From Rhabdaerophilum sp. SD176 (GTDB taxonomy: Bacteria; Pseudomonadota; Alphaproteobacteria; Rhizobiales; Beijerinckiaceae), in contig NZ_JARJNS010000004.1 of assembly GCF_030143245.1 (NCBI RefSeq), positions 492,469 to 556,468 on the forward strand: 64,000 nt of DNA, read 5' to 3'. The position numbers and the translations under genes were made by a program. Below the pieces are notes generated by a model. The model did no database searches. It had not been told where the DNA came from and worked only from the letters and a program-made list of their open reading frames with translations. Positions 54,357-63,618 of this stretch are shown one piece after another (position 1 is the stretch's first letter; each line of letters opens with the position of its first letter).

Positions 54357-55571
54357 TTACAATGTGCGGTCGATCTCCGCCAGCACGCTGAGCACGATGC
54401 CGCGCGTCAGCATCTCGGCCCGGAAGGCGCGTGCGCTGATCGTCACATCCCGCGACAATCCGGGGATGGCATATCGCTTGAGACCTTCCAGAAGTCCGCG
54501 CTCGAGATGTGGCCACGCGCGCATGCCCGGGCCACAGAAGACAACCGCGCGCGGCTGGAACAGATGGATCAGCGTGGCAACGCCTTGCGAGAGCACCCGA
54601 CCGGCATTCTGCAGGAGCCCGAGAATGGCGCGGTCGCCTTCATCAGCGCGCGACGCCAGGGCCTGCATCTCGCTCTCGCCAGGGTAAAGCCGTCGGATCG
54701 GGTCGGCAAAGGCAGAGATCGCCATGGCATCGCGCAACAGCGCATAGTCAGCGAGGTAACTCTCGACGCAGCCGCGCGCGCCGCAACGGCATTGCGGGCC
54801 ATCGGGATCAAGCGGAATATGCCCGAATTCGATCCCGCCACCGCGCCGACCACCCAAGGGCTCGCCGTCGATGAAGACGCCGAGGCCAACGCCATCGCCG
54901 ATCATCACGCAGGCGGTTACACCCGCACGCAACTCCTTTTCTGCGACCAGGATCGCATGCGCCATGGCGCTGGCATCGTTATCAATCACGACCATCAGGC
55001 CCGTTGCCTGCTCCAGCGATCGTGCCAGAGGCAGGTCGGCATGCGGGGTCACCGGGCTCCAGGCCACGATGCCCTGTCCGCGATCCACGAAGCCCTGGAA
55101 TGCAACCGCGATGGCCAGCACCCGTCCCGCCGGGGCATGAAGCTGCCGGAAGGCCTCAATTCGTTCTGCCAGGGCGGCCACAAGCGCCGCGGGTTCGAGG
55201 CGCGATATTGCGATGGCCTCGTCGGCCAGCGCCAATGTATTCCCGGCAAAATCAGCCAGGTGCAGCGCAATCCGATCCAACCCCACCCAGAGGCCGATGA
55301 TCTGCCCGCGTGCCGGATTGAAGCCGATCAGAGCACCCGGTCGCCCCGGTCCCGATTGGAGGTCTGCGGTATCGGTGCCGATATCCGCAAGCAGCCCTTC
55401 TTCGATCAGTTTGCTCGTCAGCCCCGAGATGGAAGAGGGGCTCATGCCCAGCATGCGGCCGATCGTGGCCCGGCTCTGCGATCCATTGCGCCGCAAGGCT
55501 TCGAGAAGACGGGCGCGCGCGTCGTCGCGTCTGCCGGATCGATTGTCGCGGGTCGCCGATGATATGTTCAT
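54357..55571 (-). CDS. ROK-family transcriptional regulator, probably of xylose genes
   Basis: This is a 404-residue protein. The N-terminal winged helix (RRNGSQSRATIGRMLGMSPSSISGLTSKLIEEGLL) is followed by a ROK sugar-kinase-like domain with ATP/sugar motifs (VIDNDASAMAHAI, GDGVGLGVFIDGEPL). The zinc-binding CRCGARGCVESY is present. It is divergent from xylF, the typical place of XylR. Two similar sites in the intergenic region may be its operators. D-xylose as inducer is inferred from context. Confidence 0.88.
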   Translation of the reverse strand: MNISSATRDNRSGRRDDARARLLEALRRNGSQSRATIGRMLGMSPSSISGLTSKLIEEGLLADIGTDTADLQSGPGRPGALIGFNPARGQIIGLWVGLDRIALHLADFAGNTLALADEAIAISRLEPAALVAALAERIEAFRQLHAPAGRVLAIAVAFQGFVDRGQGIVAWSPVTPHADLPLARSLEQATGLMVVIDNDASAMAHAILVAEKELRAGVTACVMIGDGVGLGVFIDGEPLGGRRGGGIEFGHIPLDPDGPQCRCGARGCVESYLADYALLRDAMAISAFADPIRRLYPGESEMQALASRADEGDRAILGLLQNAGRVLSQGVATLIHLFQPRAVVFCGPGMRAWPHLERGLLEGLKRYAIPGLSRDVTISARAFRAEMLTRGIVLSVLAEIDRTL

Positions 55572-55584
55572 TAATCGAAATAAT
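55570..55584 (+). promoter_or_regulatory. candidate ROK operator, regulator side
   Basis: ATTAATCGAAATAAT overlaps the regulator start codon. It shares 13 of 15 positions with the site at 55695, which lies in the opposite orientation. Confidence 0.55.
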
Positions 55585-55694
55585 ATGCCGATGAGGTCAA
55601 GCCCGCAAGGCCAGGAACGGGGGCATTATCGGCAATTATGGAGGGAAAATCGAGAGCATGAAAATTTTTGCACCTGCGAAGGGACATTCACGAG

Positions 55695-55713
55695 AATAAT
55701 TTTTTCGATGAAT
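55695..55713 (-). promoter_or_regulatory. candidate ROK operator, xylF side
   Basis: On the minus strand it reads ATTCATCGAAAAAATTATT. ATCGAAA cores of this kind occur in XylR-type ROK operators. It lies 119 bp upstream of xylF. Confidence 0.55.
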
Positions 55714-55831
55714 AAACTTATTCCAGTTGACTCTCGGTGATTGTCGCTGTGTTCTGATGCCCAGCATCCGGGAAAGGCATGGAAGTGGACAGGTCTCTTG
55801 TCCCCGCCCGGGCGCGGTTCGGGAGGATGAT

Positions 55832-56875
55832 ATGAACAAGTTGCTTGGCGCGGCCGCTCTGGCCGCTTTTGTAGCCTTTTCGCCCGCAGCGTTTGCTCAG
55901 GCCAAGGGGCCGGTGATCGGCGTGAGTTGGTCGAATTTCCAGGAAGAGCGTTGGAAGACCGATGAGGCCGCCATCAAGGCTGCCATTGAGAAGGCCGGTG
56001 GAACCTATCTGTCTGCGGATGCACAGTCTTCGCCCGCGAAGCAGCTGACAGATGTCGAGAGCCTCATTGCGCGTGGCGCCAAGGCACTGATCGTTCTCGC
56101 GCAAGATGCGAATGCGGTCCGTCCTGCCATTGAAAAGGCCTTGAACGAGGGCGTTTCCGTAGTCGGATATGACCGGCTGATCGAAAATCCCAAGGCTTTC
56201 TACCTCACCTTCGACAACGTCGAGGTAGGCCGCATGATGGCCCGCGAGATCCAGAAGACGAAGCCGGAGGGCAATTACGTTTTCATCAAGGGCTCGGGCG
56301 CGGATCCCAATGCCGCTTTCCTGTTCAAGGGCTCGATGGAAGTGCTGAAGCCGGCTATTGATGCAGGCAAGATCAAGAATGTCGGTGAGGCATTCACCGA
56401 CGGCTGGCTTCCCGCCAATGCCCAGCGAAACATGGAGCAGTTCCTGACCCGGAACAACAACAAGGTTGATGCAGTCGTGGCTGCCAATGATGGCACGGCT
56501 GGCGGTGCGGTCGCCGCTCTGGCCGCCCAAGGCCTGGCCGGCTCGGTGCTCGTTTCCGGTCAGGATGCTGACCGCGCGGCGCTGAACCGTGTCGCGCTCG
56601 GAACCCAGACCATGACGGTCTGGAAGGATGCGCGCGAGCTTGGCAAGACAGCGGCCGAAATCGCCATCCAGCTTGCCGGGGGCAAAAAAGTCGATGAAGT
56701 GGCCGGGGCGGTGAAGTGGAACGAGGGTCCCACCAAGGCCCAGATGAACGCCATCTTCCTCAAGCCGGTCGCCATCACCAAAGACAATCTGAATGTCGTG
56801 ATTGGCGCCGGTTGGGCACCGAAATCGGCCGTGTGTCAGGGCGTTCCGGCCGGCAAGGTCGCAGCCTGCAACTGA
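55832..56875 (+). CDS. xylF: D-xylose ABC transporter substrate-binding protein
   Basis: This is a 347-residue periplasmic protein with signal peptide ([16 protein letters not shown]). It is a periplasmic sugar-binding protein of the XylF type: [36 protein letters not shown] and [18 protein letters not shown]-terminal Cys pair ([14 protein letters not shown]) may form a disulfide. GGGAGG precedes ATG 55832. It is the first gene of xylFHG. Confidence 0.92.
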   Translation: MNKLLGAAALAAFVAFSPAAFAQAKGPVIGVSWSNFQEERWKTDEAAIKAAIEKAGGTYLSADAQSSPAKQLTDVESLIARGAKALIVLAQDANAVRPAIEKALNEGVSVVGYDRLIENPKAFYLTFDNVEVGRMMAREIQKTKPEGNYVFIKGSGADPNAAFLFKGSMEVLKPAIDAGKIKNVGEAFTDGWLPANAQRNMEQFLTRNNNKVDAVVAANDGTAGGAVAALAAQGLAGSVLVSGQDADRAALNRVALGTQTMTVWKDARELGKTAAEIAIQLAGGKKVDEVAGAVKWNEGPTKAQMNAIFLKPVAITKDNLNVVIGAGWAPKSAVCQGVPAGKVAACN

Positions 56876-56996
56876 GCCCGTATGAACGCATCCCCGGATG
56901 ACCTGCGGCGCGCGTGGCGTCGCTGGTCATCCAGATGCAGGTTCCGGGTCTTGTGCCCCTTCATTCACTCATGGACCATACCTTCGGGAGAGTGCC

Positions 56997-58247
56997 ATGG
57001 AGCTTTTGCGCAAGCTCGAGATCGATGCTCGTCTGATCGGCATGCTCTCGGCCCTGGCTGTCATCTGGCTGGGTTTCCACATCCTCTCGCAGGGCGCATT
57101 CCTTACCCCGCGCAACCTGTGGAACCTGTCAGTCCAGACCTCTGCCATCGCTGTGATGGCCTGCGGCATGGTGCTGGTGATCGTGACGCGCAACATCGAT
57201 CTGTCCGTCGGGTCGGTGCTGGGCTTTGTCGGCATGGCCATCGGCGTCTTCCAGGCGCGCTGGCTTCCTGAACTCTGGGGCCTCGAAAACCCGCTCACTG
57301 CACCGACGACGCTGGTCTTCGCCATGCTCTGCGGCGGCATCATCGGCCTCTTTCATGGCGTGCTGATCGCCTATCTCGCCATCCCGTCCTTCATTGTCAC
57401 GCTGGGTGGGTTGCTTGTCTGGCGCGGCGCCGCCTGGTGGGTCACCACAGGACAGACGGTCGCGCCCATGGACGGGCGTTTCCGCGCGATCGGGGGGGGC
57501 ATCGAGGGTGCGATCGGCTCGACGGCCAGCTGGGTGATCGCTGCCAGCGCCATCCTCGCCATTGTGATGTCCATGCTCGCGCGGCGGCGGCGACGCGCCG
57601 AATTCGGATTCAGCCTGCGTCCGGCCTGGGCCGAAGCGCTGGTAATCATCCTCGCGGCGGCAAGCGTGGTTGCGGTAACCCTGGTGGTGAACGCCTATCC
57701 GCTTCCGCCCGGCATCGCGCGGCGCCTTATCGAGGCGCAGGGCCTCGCCTGGCCGCAAGGGGGCGTGCATATCGCGCACGGATTTGCTGTGCCCGTGCTG
57801 ATTGCCGTGCTGGTCGGTGTGGTGATGACCTTCGTGACCAAACGCCTGCGCTTTGGACGCTATGTCTTCTCGATCGGCGGCAATCCGGACGCGGCTTCGC
57901 TCTCCGGCATCAAGACCAGGGCCGTGACCATGCAGGTCTTTGGCCTGATGGGCATGCTGACAGGCCTTGCCGCCTGTATCACCACAGCGCGCCTCAATGC
58001 TGCGACGAATTCAGCCGGCACGCTCGATGAGCTGTATGTCATTGCCGCTGCGGTCATTGGGGGCACGAGCCTTGCGGGTGGGGTGGGCACGATTGTCGGC
58101 GCCATGCTGGGCGCGCTTATCATGCAGTCACTGCAATCCGGCATGGTGCTGCTGGGGTTGGATACGCCGCTCCAGAACATCGTGGTGGGCATCGTGTTGG
58201 TGGCGGCGATCTGGCTCGACGGCCTCTACCGCCGCCGAATTCGCTGA
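56997..58247 (+). CDS. xylH: xylose ABC transporter permease
   Basis: This is a 416-residue membrane permease of the sugar type with about ten membrane segments. Family landmarks are MVLVIVTRNIDLSVGSVLGF, AIPSFIVTLGGLLVWRGAAW, FSIGGNPDAASLSGI and IGGTSLAGGVGTIVGAMLGALIM. GGGAG lies eight bases before ATG 56997; the frame further upstream has no membrane character. The 12-bp gap to the ATPase gene implies one transcript. Confidence 0.92.
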   Translation: MELLRKLEIDARLIGMLSALAVIWLGFHILSQGAFLTPRNLWNLSVQTSAIAVMACGMVLVIVTRNIDLSVGSVLGFVGMAIGVFQARWLPELWGLENPLTAPTTLVFAMLCGGIIGLFHGVLIAYLAIPSFIVTLGGLLVWRGAAWWVTTGQTVAPMDGRFRAIGGGIEGAIGSTASWVIAASAILAIVMSMLARRRRRAEFGFSLRPAWAEALVIILAAASVVAVTLVVNAYPLPPGIARRLIEAQGLAWPQGGVHIAHGFAVPVLIAVLVGVVMTFVTKRLRFGRYVFSIGGNPDAASLSGIKTRAVTMQVFGLMGMLTGLAACITTARLNAATNSAGTLDELYVIAAAVIGGTSLAGGVGTIVGAMLGALIMQSLQSGMVLLGLDTPLQNIVVGIVLVAAIWLDGLYRRRIR

Positions 58248-58259
58248 GGGGAGGGAGAA

Positions 58260-59039
58260 ATGGCCGAAACCCGGACACCACTCGTCGAGATGCGTTCTAT
58301 CTCCATCGCCTTCGGCGGCATCAAGGCCGTGGAAGAGGCGAGCGTCGATCTTTATCCCGGCGAGGTCGTTGGCCTGCTTGGCCACAATGGCGCAGGCAAA
58401 TCAACCCTGATCAAGATCCTTTCCGGGGCCTATCGCGCGGATTCCGGCGAGATCCATGTTGATGGCCAGAAGGCCGAAATCAACTCGCCGCGCGACGCGA
58501 AGGCGCTGGGCATCGAGACAATCTACCAGACACTGGCGCTCGCGGATAACGTCGATGCCGCAGCGAATATTTTCCTTGGCCGGGAGAAGCTCACGCGCTG
58601 GGGGACGCTCGATGATGCCGCAATGGAAAGCGAAACCCGAAAGGTGATGGCGCGTCTGAACCCGCATTTCCGCCGCTTCAACGAGCCGGTCAGTGCGCTT
58701 TCGGGCGGGCAGCGCCAATCCGTCGCGATTGGTCGCGCCATCCATTTCAACGCGCGTGTGCTCATCATGGACGAACCCACCGCGGCACTTGGCCCGGCCG
58801 AGACCGCGCAGGTTGGTGAACTTACCAAGCAGCTCAAGGCCGAGGGGATCGGCATCTTCCTCATCAGTCATGATCTGCATGATGTGTTCGATCTCGCAGA
58901 TCGCATCGCCGTCATGAAGAACGGAAAGGTGGTGGGCACGGCGCCCATCGGCGCCGTGACGCGCGATGAGGTGCTCGGCATGATCATCGGTGGCAAATGC
59001 CCGCCCGGCGCCATTCCCGGCCCTGGCGCAAGCCTGTGA
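58260..59039 (+). CDS. xylG: sugar ABC transporter ATPase, single-domain
   Basis: This is a 259-residue protein with one ABC domain: Walker [17 protein letters not shown], signature [13 protein letters not shown], Walker [14 protein letters not shown] and switch His in FLISHDLHD. The classical XylG of E. coli has two fused ABC domains (about 510 residues); this is the half-size form, which would work as a homodimer. It ends 7 bp before the dehydrogenase gene. Confidence 0.9.
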   Translation: MAETRTPLVEMRSISIAFGGIKAVEEASVDLYPGEVVGLLGHNGAGKSTLIKILSGAYRADSGEIHVDGQKAEINSPRDAKALGIETIYQTLALADNVDAAANIFLGREKLTRWGTLDDAAMESETRKVMARLNPHFRRFNEPVSALSGGQRQSVAIGRAIHFNARVLIMDEPTAALGPAETAQVGELTKQLKAEGIGIFLISHDLHDVFDLADRIAVMKNGKVVGTAPIGAVTRDEVLGMIIGGKCPPGAIPGPGASL

Positions 59040-59046
59040 GGACGAC

Positions 59047-59793
59047 ATGACGCGATTTTCCGATCTTCAGGGCAAGGCTGTTCTTGTCACCGGCGGAGCG
59101 ACCGGCATTGGCGAAGCGCTGGTGCGCGCGTTCCATCGTGAGGGGGCGCATGTCGGTTTCCTCGATTTCGACCGTGCGAATGGCGAGCGTCTTGCGGCCG
59201 AACTTGGAGCCCGTGCGGCCTTCGAGACCGCAGACCTGCGTGATCTCGATGCCCTTCCTCAGGCCATCAGCCGTCTGCGTGAAAAGACCGGCCCGTTCGG
59301 GGTGCTCGTCAACAACGCCGCGCGCGATGATCGCCACACCATCGACGAGGTGACCCCCGCCTATTGGCGCGAGCGTTTCGCAACGAATATAGACCACCAG
59401 TTCTTTGCGGCGCAGGCGGTCTACAAGGACATGATCAGCCTTGGCGGCGGGGCCATGATCTGCATGGGCTCGACAAGCTACATGCAATCCAAGGATTCCT
59501 TTGCCGCTTACAAAACCGCGAAAAGCGCAGTGGTCGGCCTCACGCGGGCCCTTGCGCGCGAACTGGGGGAACACAGGATCCGCGTCAATTGCGTGATCCC
59601 CGGCTGGATCATGACCGAGCGACAGGTGCACTTGTGGCTTACGCCCGAAAGTGAGGAAGAGCTGCTTCGCCAGCAATGCATCAAGCGTCGCCTTGTACCG
59701 GAGGACATTGCCGGGCCGGCTTTGTTCCTCGCCTCGGATCTCAGCGCGGCCATAACCGCCCAAACGATGATTGTCGATGGCGGCTGGGTGTAA
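59047..59793 (+). CDS. SDR-family D-xylose 1-dehydrogenase
   Basis: This is a 248-residue short-chain dehydrogenase. Cofactor site [17 protein letters not shown] motif [17 protein letters not shown], and catalytic Ser/Tyr/Lys in [19 protein letters not shown]. The stretches NNA-x-DDRH, the AYWRERF region and [22 protein letters not shown] closely resemble the xylose dehydrogenase of Caulobacter, which makes xylonolactone in the Weimberg/Dahms routes. Its place after xylFHG supports this. Lactonase and dehydratase genes are missing; an IS6 copy begins 85 bp downstream. Confidence 0.85.
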   Translation: MTRFSDLQGKAVLVTGGATGIGEALVRAFHREGAHVGFLDFDRANGERLAAELGARAAFETADLRDLDALPQAISRLREKTGPFGVLVNNAARDDRHTIDEVTPAYWRERFATNIDHQFFAAQAVYKDMISLGGGAMICMGSTSYMQSKDSFAAYKTAKSAVVGLTRALARELGEHRIRVNCVIPGWIMTERQVHLWLTPESEEELLRQQCIKRRLVPEDIAGPALFLASDLSAAITAQTMIVDGGWV

Positions 59794-59877
59794 TGCGGGC
59801 TGATATGCGCGGCCCGCCTTCCTGGTCAGCGCGACAGTGACAATGGAAAATCGGGGTGCCGCCGGAACGCGCGCGGC

Positions 59878-60514
59878 GGCACTGTCAGAACAAGATCGGC
59901 TTGCCGCTGAAGGGGAGGGTGGATAGCCGGACCGGATGAGCAACGCCCGGATTTTTCGATGTTTCAAGGCCGGCCCCGAGATCATCCGCAGCGCCGTGGC
60001 GATATACGTCCGCTACCCGCTCTCGCTCCGGAGCATCGAGGGCCTGCTGCACGAGCGCGGCATCGACATTACCCATGAGACGGTGCGGTTCTGGTGGAAC
60101 CGGTTCGGGACGATTTTTGCGGCCGAGATCCGGCGCAGCCGGGTCCAGGCGATGTGGAGTTTCCGGCATCGGCGCCGGCATCTCGAAGAGGTTTTTGTAA
60201 AGATCAACGGCGTGAAGCACGATCTATGATGGCCCGTCGATCACGAGGGCGAGGTGCCCGAAGGCTTCGTCACGAAGCGTCGCGACAAGAAGGCGGCATT
60301 GAACCACAGGTCCGGGCCGCGAAGTTTGCAGAAATTCGCCGCGGTTCACGGCTCCGTTCACAACCGCTTCAACCAGGAACGACACCTCTCATCCAGAACA
60401 GCATTCAAGGATCGCCGCGCCGCCTCACTCGCCGAGTGGCGTCAGCTTTGTGCGGCCTGATCCATGCCGGGGTAGGGGGCACTCCGAGACTTTTTTGGTT
60501 TGTTTGACAGCACC
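59878..60514 (+). mobile_element. internally deleted IS6 derivative (copy E, 637 bp)
   Basis: The ends are GGCACTGTCAGA at 59878 and TTGACAGCACC ending at 60514. The length and internal junction (ACAGGTCCGGG run) equal those of copy D. The transposase frame from 59936 also has a TGA at 60227-60229. It cannot transpose itself. It sits exactly beside the ATCTAGTG lead of a 41-bp repeat and cuts the xylose cluster from what follows. Confidence 0.9.
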
Positions 60515-60522
60515 ATCTAGTG

Positions 60523-60563
60523 AATGTCGGCTTTCGGCGTCTACGTACCGCACCTTGAGTGTC
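60523..60563 (-). repeat. dispersed 41-bp repeat, copy 3
   Basis: It is nearly identical to copy 2 at 51347, including ATCTAGTG in front, and in the same orientation. It is immediately next to the right end of IS6 copy E. Confidence 0.8.
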
Positions 60564-60713
60564 TGAAACGGCGGCGCGAAGCCGTCCAAGACACTGCGGG
60601 CGCTTCAAATGGAGAAATCCCGAGACCGCCAGCCGCGAAATGAAGTGATGTTCAACCCCAGAAACTTGGGCTAACGTCCTCGTCAATGTTCGGGATCAGA
60701 AAGGCCAATCCAG

Positions 60714-61142
60714 ATGATTGCAGGGCAAATTGCTCTTGTGCTGGCTGCGGCCTTTGCAGGTGCTGCCTTTTACATCAACGTTGCGGAGCAACCAGCGCGC
60801 CTCGGCCTTGACGACAAGAGCCTGCTCATGGAGTGGAAGCCAAGCTATGCGGGCGGCTTCGCGATGCAGGGCACCTTGGCTGTCATGTCTGCCATTATGG
60901 GATTTGCTGCGGCTTGGCTCACTAAGGATTGGCGTTGGCTTATCGGTGCGGCACTGATCCTAGCCAACTGGCCCTACACACTCTTTGGCATGATGCCTAC
61001 GAACAACAAGCTCAAGGCGATTGCCGAAAACGATGCTGGGCCGGTTGCCCGAAAGATGATCGAGTCTTGGGGACGCCTCCATGCCATTCGAACGGCGCTC
61101 GGCATTTCTGCGACGCTTGCATATCTTTGGGCGTTGAACTGA
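60714..61142 (+). CDS. DUF1772 membrane protein
   Basis: This is a 142-residue protein with four membrane segments. The pattern FYINVAEQPARLGLDDKSLLMEWKPSYAGGFAMQ and WPYTLFGMMPTNNKLK is that of DUF1772 (anthrone-oxygenase-like) proteins. The function of bacterial members is unknown. It stands alone between a repeat and the GGDEF-EAL gene. Confidence 0.8.
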   Translation: MIAGQIALVLAAAFAGAAFYINVAEQPARLGLDDKSLLMEWKPSYAGGFAMQGTLAVMSAIMGFAAAWLTKDWRWLIGAALILANWPYTLFGMMPTNNKLKAIAENDAGPVARKMIESWGRLHAIRTALGISATLAYLWALN

Positions 61143-61422
61143 GCCCACGGTGCGTTCCGGACCGTCCACGAATTTGATGCTGGTGATGGTCTGCGAAGCG
61201 CGGAATTTGCCTGAATCGACAGGCTAATTCGCCCCAGATTTTCTCGACGGTGTGGATGTCCAGTTCCGGTCTGACTCTTAAGGGCCGCAAGCGACCAATT
61301 GGGGCGCGCGGAGCTGCAAGGCTGGATCCGATAGCCAGGTCATTTTTCCGGCCGGCCAATCTCCAGCAAATTTTAAGTCCTTTCTGCTAACAACGCGGAG
61401 TTGTTCTGAGGATGCCCCGACG

Positions 61423-63618
61423 ATGACAGCGCTAAGGTCTCTTTCACTTCGCGCAACAATGCTGCTTCTTGGTTTTGTCTCGGGCGGCATCGCCCTGATG
61501 GCTGGATTGAGCTATCGGGATCTAAGGGATTACACGGCAGAGAATTCGCTGATGCGGATCGAGCGGGCGGCCAAGGCTGCCGCAAGCCTCACGGAAGCCC
61601 GTTTCCCGGATGCCTTCCTTGTTGAACGCACGGACAAGGACTTGCCGGCACTGGTTCGCCTCAAGGGGTCTGAACCGCTGATATCTCGCGCCGAACCGGC
61701 GGCCTTTGATCGCTTGGTCAAAGAGATTGGCCGGATCAACAATGGCGCGGCGAACGTCTTTGCCTGGAACGCGACGACCCAGGCGTTTGACCGCTTTGCA
61801 ACAACGTTCCGTCGACCTGACGGATCCTTGCCGCCAGCCTTTTCAATCGGAGCCGGGCACCCCGCCTATGGGTCGATCCGCGATGCCAAAGTGTTCACGG
61901 GCGATGTGCCCGTCATGGGACGGATGCGATATGCCTATCTGACGCCAATCGTATTTTCCGGCGGCGAACTCGCGGGCTTGCTGGCCATCGACGTGGGGTG
62001 GAGCGATGACCTCGTAACCGGACAGGAACGGCTGAAGGAGAGAATCTTCATCGCCAGTCTGCTGATTCTGGCCATTGCGACGACGATCGGCGGCTTGCTC
62101 CATTGGCGCATGCTCGCCCCGATCCCTGCACTGGCACGGGTTGCCCACCGTATTGGCGCGGGTGAACAGGGCATTTCCGTCCCAGGCCTCGGGCGGGCCG
62201 ATGAAGTCGGGCATCTTGCCGAGGGGCTCGAGCGCACCAACCAGCTTTATCACGAACTGGAGATCCTCGCCTTTTCGGATCCGCTGACCGGACTGGGCAA
62301 TCGTGCACATTTGCGCCGTGAGTTGAAGCGCACCTTTGCTCGTGAAGCCTGGACGCAAGTGAGTGCTCTGATCCTCATCAATATTGACCAGTTTCGGGGC
62401 ATTAATGAAGGTTTCGGTGCCACCATCGGAGATCGCCTTCTGATCGAGATCGGCGATCGGCTGAAGGCGTGGTCCGGCCCAGACAACCCGCGCCCCGCCC
62501 GGACTGGGAGCGATGAATTCGCGCTGATCCTCCGGGATTGCCCGCCGGAGCGGCTGGATCATGCGCTTGATGATCTTCGGGATAGGCTGTCTCGCCCCTG
62601 GGCCTTCGACGGTACCATTGTCGAATTCACGGTCGGTTTCGGCGTGGTCTCACTCCCCGCACATGCCGCGAATGCCGACGAGGCCGAACGAAACGTCCAG
62701 CTTGCGCTCCGCGCTGCGAAGGCTAGGGGCAAGGGGAACGTGTCGGTTTTCGACCCAACGCTTGATGCTCGGGCAAAGCGTGAACACGATCTTTCGATCG
62801 CCCTTCGCGAAGCGCTTCAACGGAACGAACTGACTGTTCATTTCCAGCTTCAGGCATCAACCACGGCGCGCGATATCTTTGGTCTCGAAGCCCTGGTTCG
62901 CTGGCCACAGGGCGGCGGTTCCATGATCCCGCCCGGAGAGTTCATTCCGATTGCCGAAGCCAATGGCCTGATTGTCGAGCTTGGCTCGTGGGTTCTCGAT
63001 GAGACCTGCCGCGTCATCCGGCAATGGCTCGATTCGGCAATCCTCGTCCCGCATGTCTCGATCAACGTGTCTCCGGCCCAACTCTGGCAACCGAACTTCG
63101 TCGAGACCGTCAAGGAAACACTCGAGCGGCATCGGATTCCGCCACGGATGATCTATCTTGAGGTCACCGAAGGTCTGTTTGTGAATTTTTCCGAAGAACG
63201 AATCCAGTCCATCTTTGCCGGCCTGCATGCGGTTGGCGTCAAGATTGCGCTCGACGATTTCGGGACCGGCTATTCATCCCTTGGCTATCTTCATCGGGTC
63301 CATCTCGACCAGATCAAGATCGACCGGAGCTTCGCGGTGGATATTGACAAGGATCGGGCCAAGCAACGGCTCCTCAAGGGGATCACAGCCCTTGCCGCAG
63401 GCCTGAAGCTTGAGGTGATTGTCGAGGGCGCAGAGACCGAAGCGGAAACACGCTTCCTCATGCGAACAGGCTGCAATGCCATTCAGGGCTATTTCTTCGC
63501 GCGCCCCTGTTCTGCGCTGTTGGTGCCTCAGGAGATTGAGAATGTTCGCCGGATGCTCGGATTGCTGAATTTCGAGGACAATACCCCGCTTTCCAAAGCA
63601 AAGCGATCCACCGGCTGA
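61423..63618 (+). CDS. membrane GGDEF-EAL protein, probable c-di-GMP phosphodiesterase
   Basis: This is a 731-residue protein. Two membrane segments (about residues 12-30 and 208-228) enclose a periplasmic sensor; a HAMP-like linker follows. The GGDEF domain (from DPLTGLGNR, about 287) has GSDEF instead of GGDEF, so cyclase activity is doubtful. The EAL domain (about 455-710) keeps FGLEALVRW, SINVSPAQL, IYLEVTEG, ALDDFGTGYSSLGYL and QIKIDRSF. It probably hydrolyses cyclic di-GMP in response to an extracytoplasmic signal. ATG 61423 has weak GAGGA upstream. Confidence 0.88.
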   Translation: MTALRSLSLRATMLLLGFVSGGIALMAGLSYRDLRDYTAENSLMRIERAAKAAASLTEARFPDAFLVERTDKDLPALVRLKGSEPLISRAEPAAFDRLVKEIGRINNGAANVFAWNATTQAFDRFATTFRRPDGSLPPAFSIGAGHPAYGSIRDAKVFTGDVPVMGRMRYAYLTPIVFSGGELAGLLAIDVGWSDDLVTGQERLKERIFIASLLILAIATTIGGLLHWRMLAPIPALARVAHRIGAGEQGISVPGLGRADEVGHLAEGLERTNQLYHELEILAFSDPLTGLGNRAHLRRELKRTFAREAWTQVSALILINIDQFRGINEGFGATIGDRLLIEIGDRLKAWSGPDNPRPARTGSDEFALILRDCPPERLDHALDDLRDRLSRPWAFDGTIVEFTVGFGVVSLPAHAANADEAERNVQLALRAAKARGKGNVSVFDPTLDARAKREHDLSIALREALQRNELTVHFQLQASTTARDIFGLEALVRWPQGGGSMIPPGEFIPIAEANGLIVELGSWVLDETCRVIRQWLDSAILVPHVSINVSPAQLWQPNFVETVKETLERHRIPPRMIYLEVTEGLFVNFSEERIQSIFAGLHAVGVKIALDDFGTGYSSLGYLHRVHLDQIKIDRSFAVDIDKDRAKQRLLKGITALAAGLKLEVIVEGAETEAETRFLMRTGCNAIQGYFFARPCSALLVPQEIENVRRMLGLLNFEDNTPLSKAKRSTG

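Noticed and set aside
61143..61422. possible gene fragment on the minus strand (RPELDIHTVEKIWGEL)
   Set aside because: The short open frames show no family match I can defend; the gap is under 300 bp and treated as non-coding.
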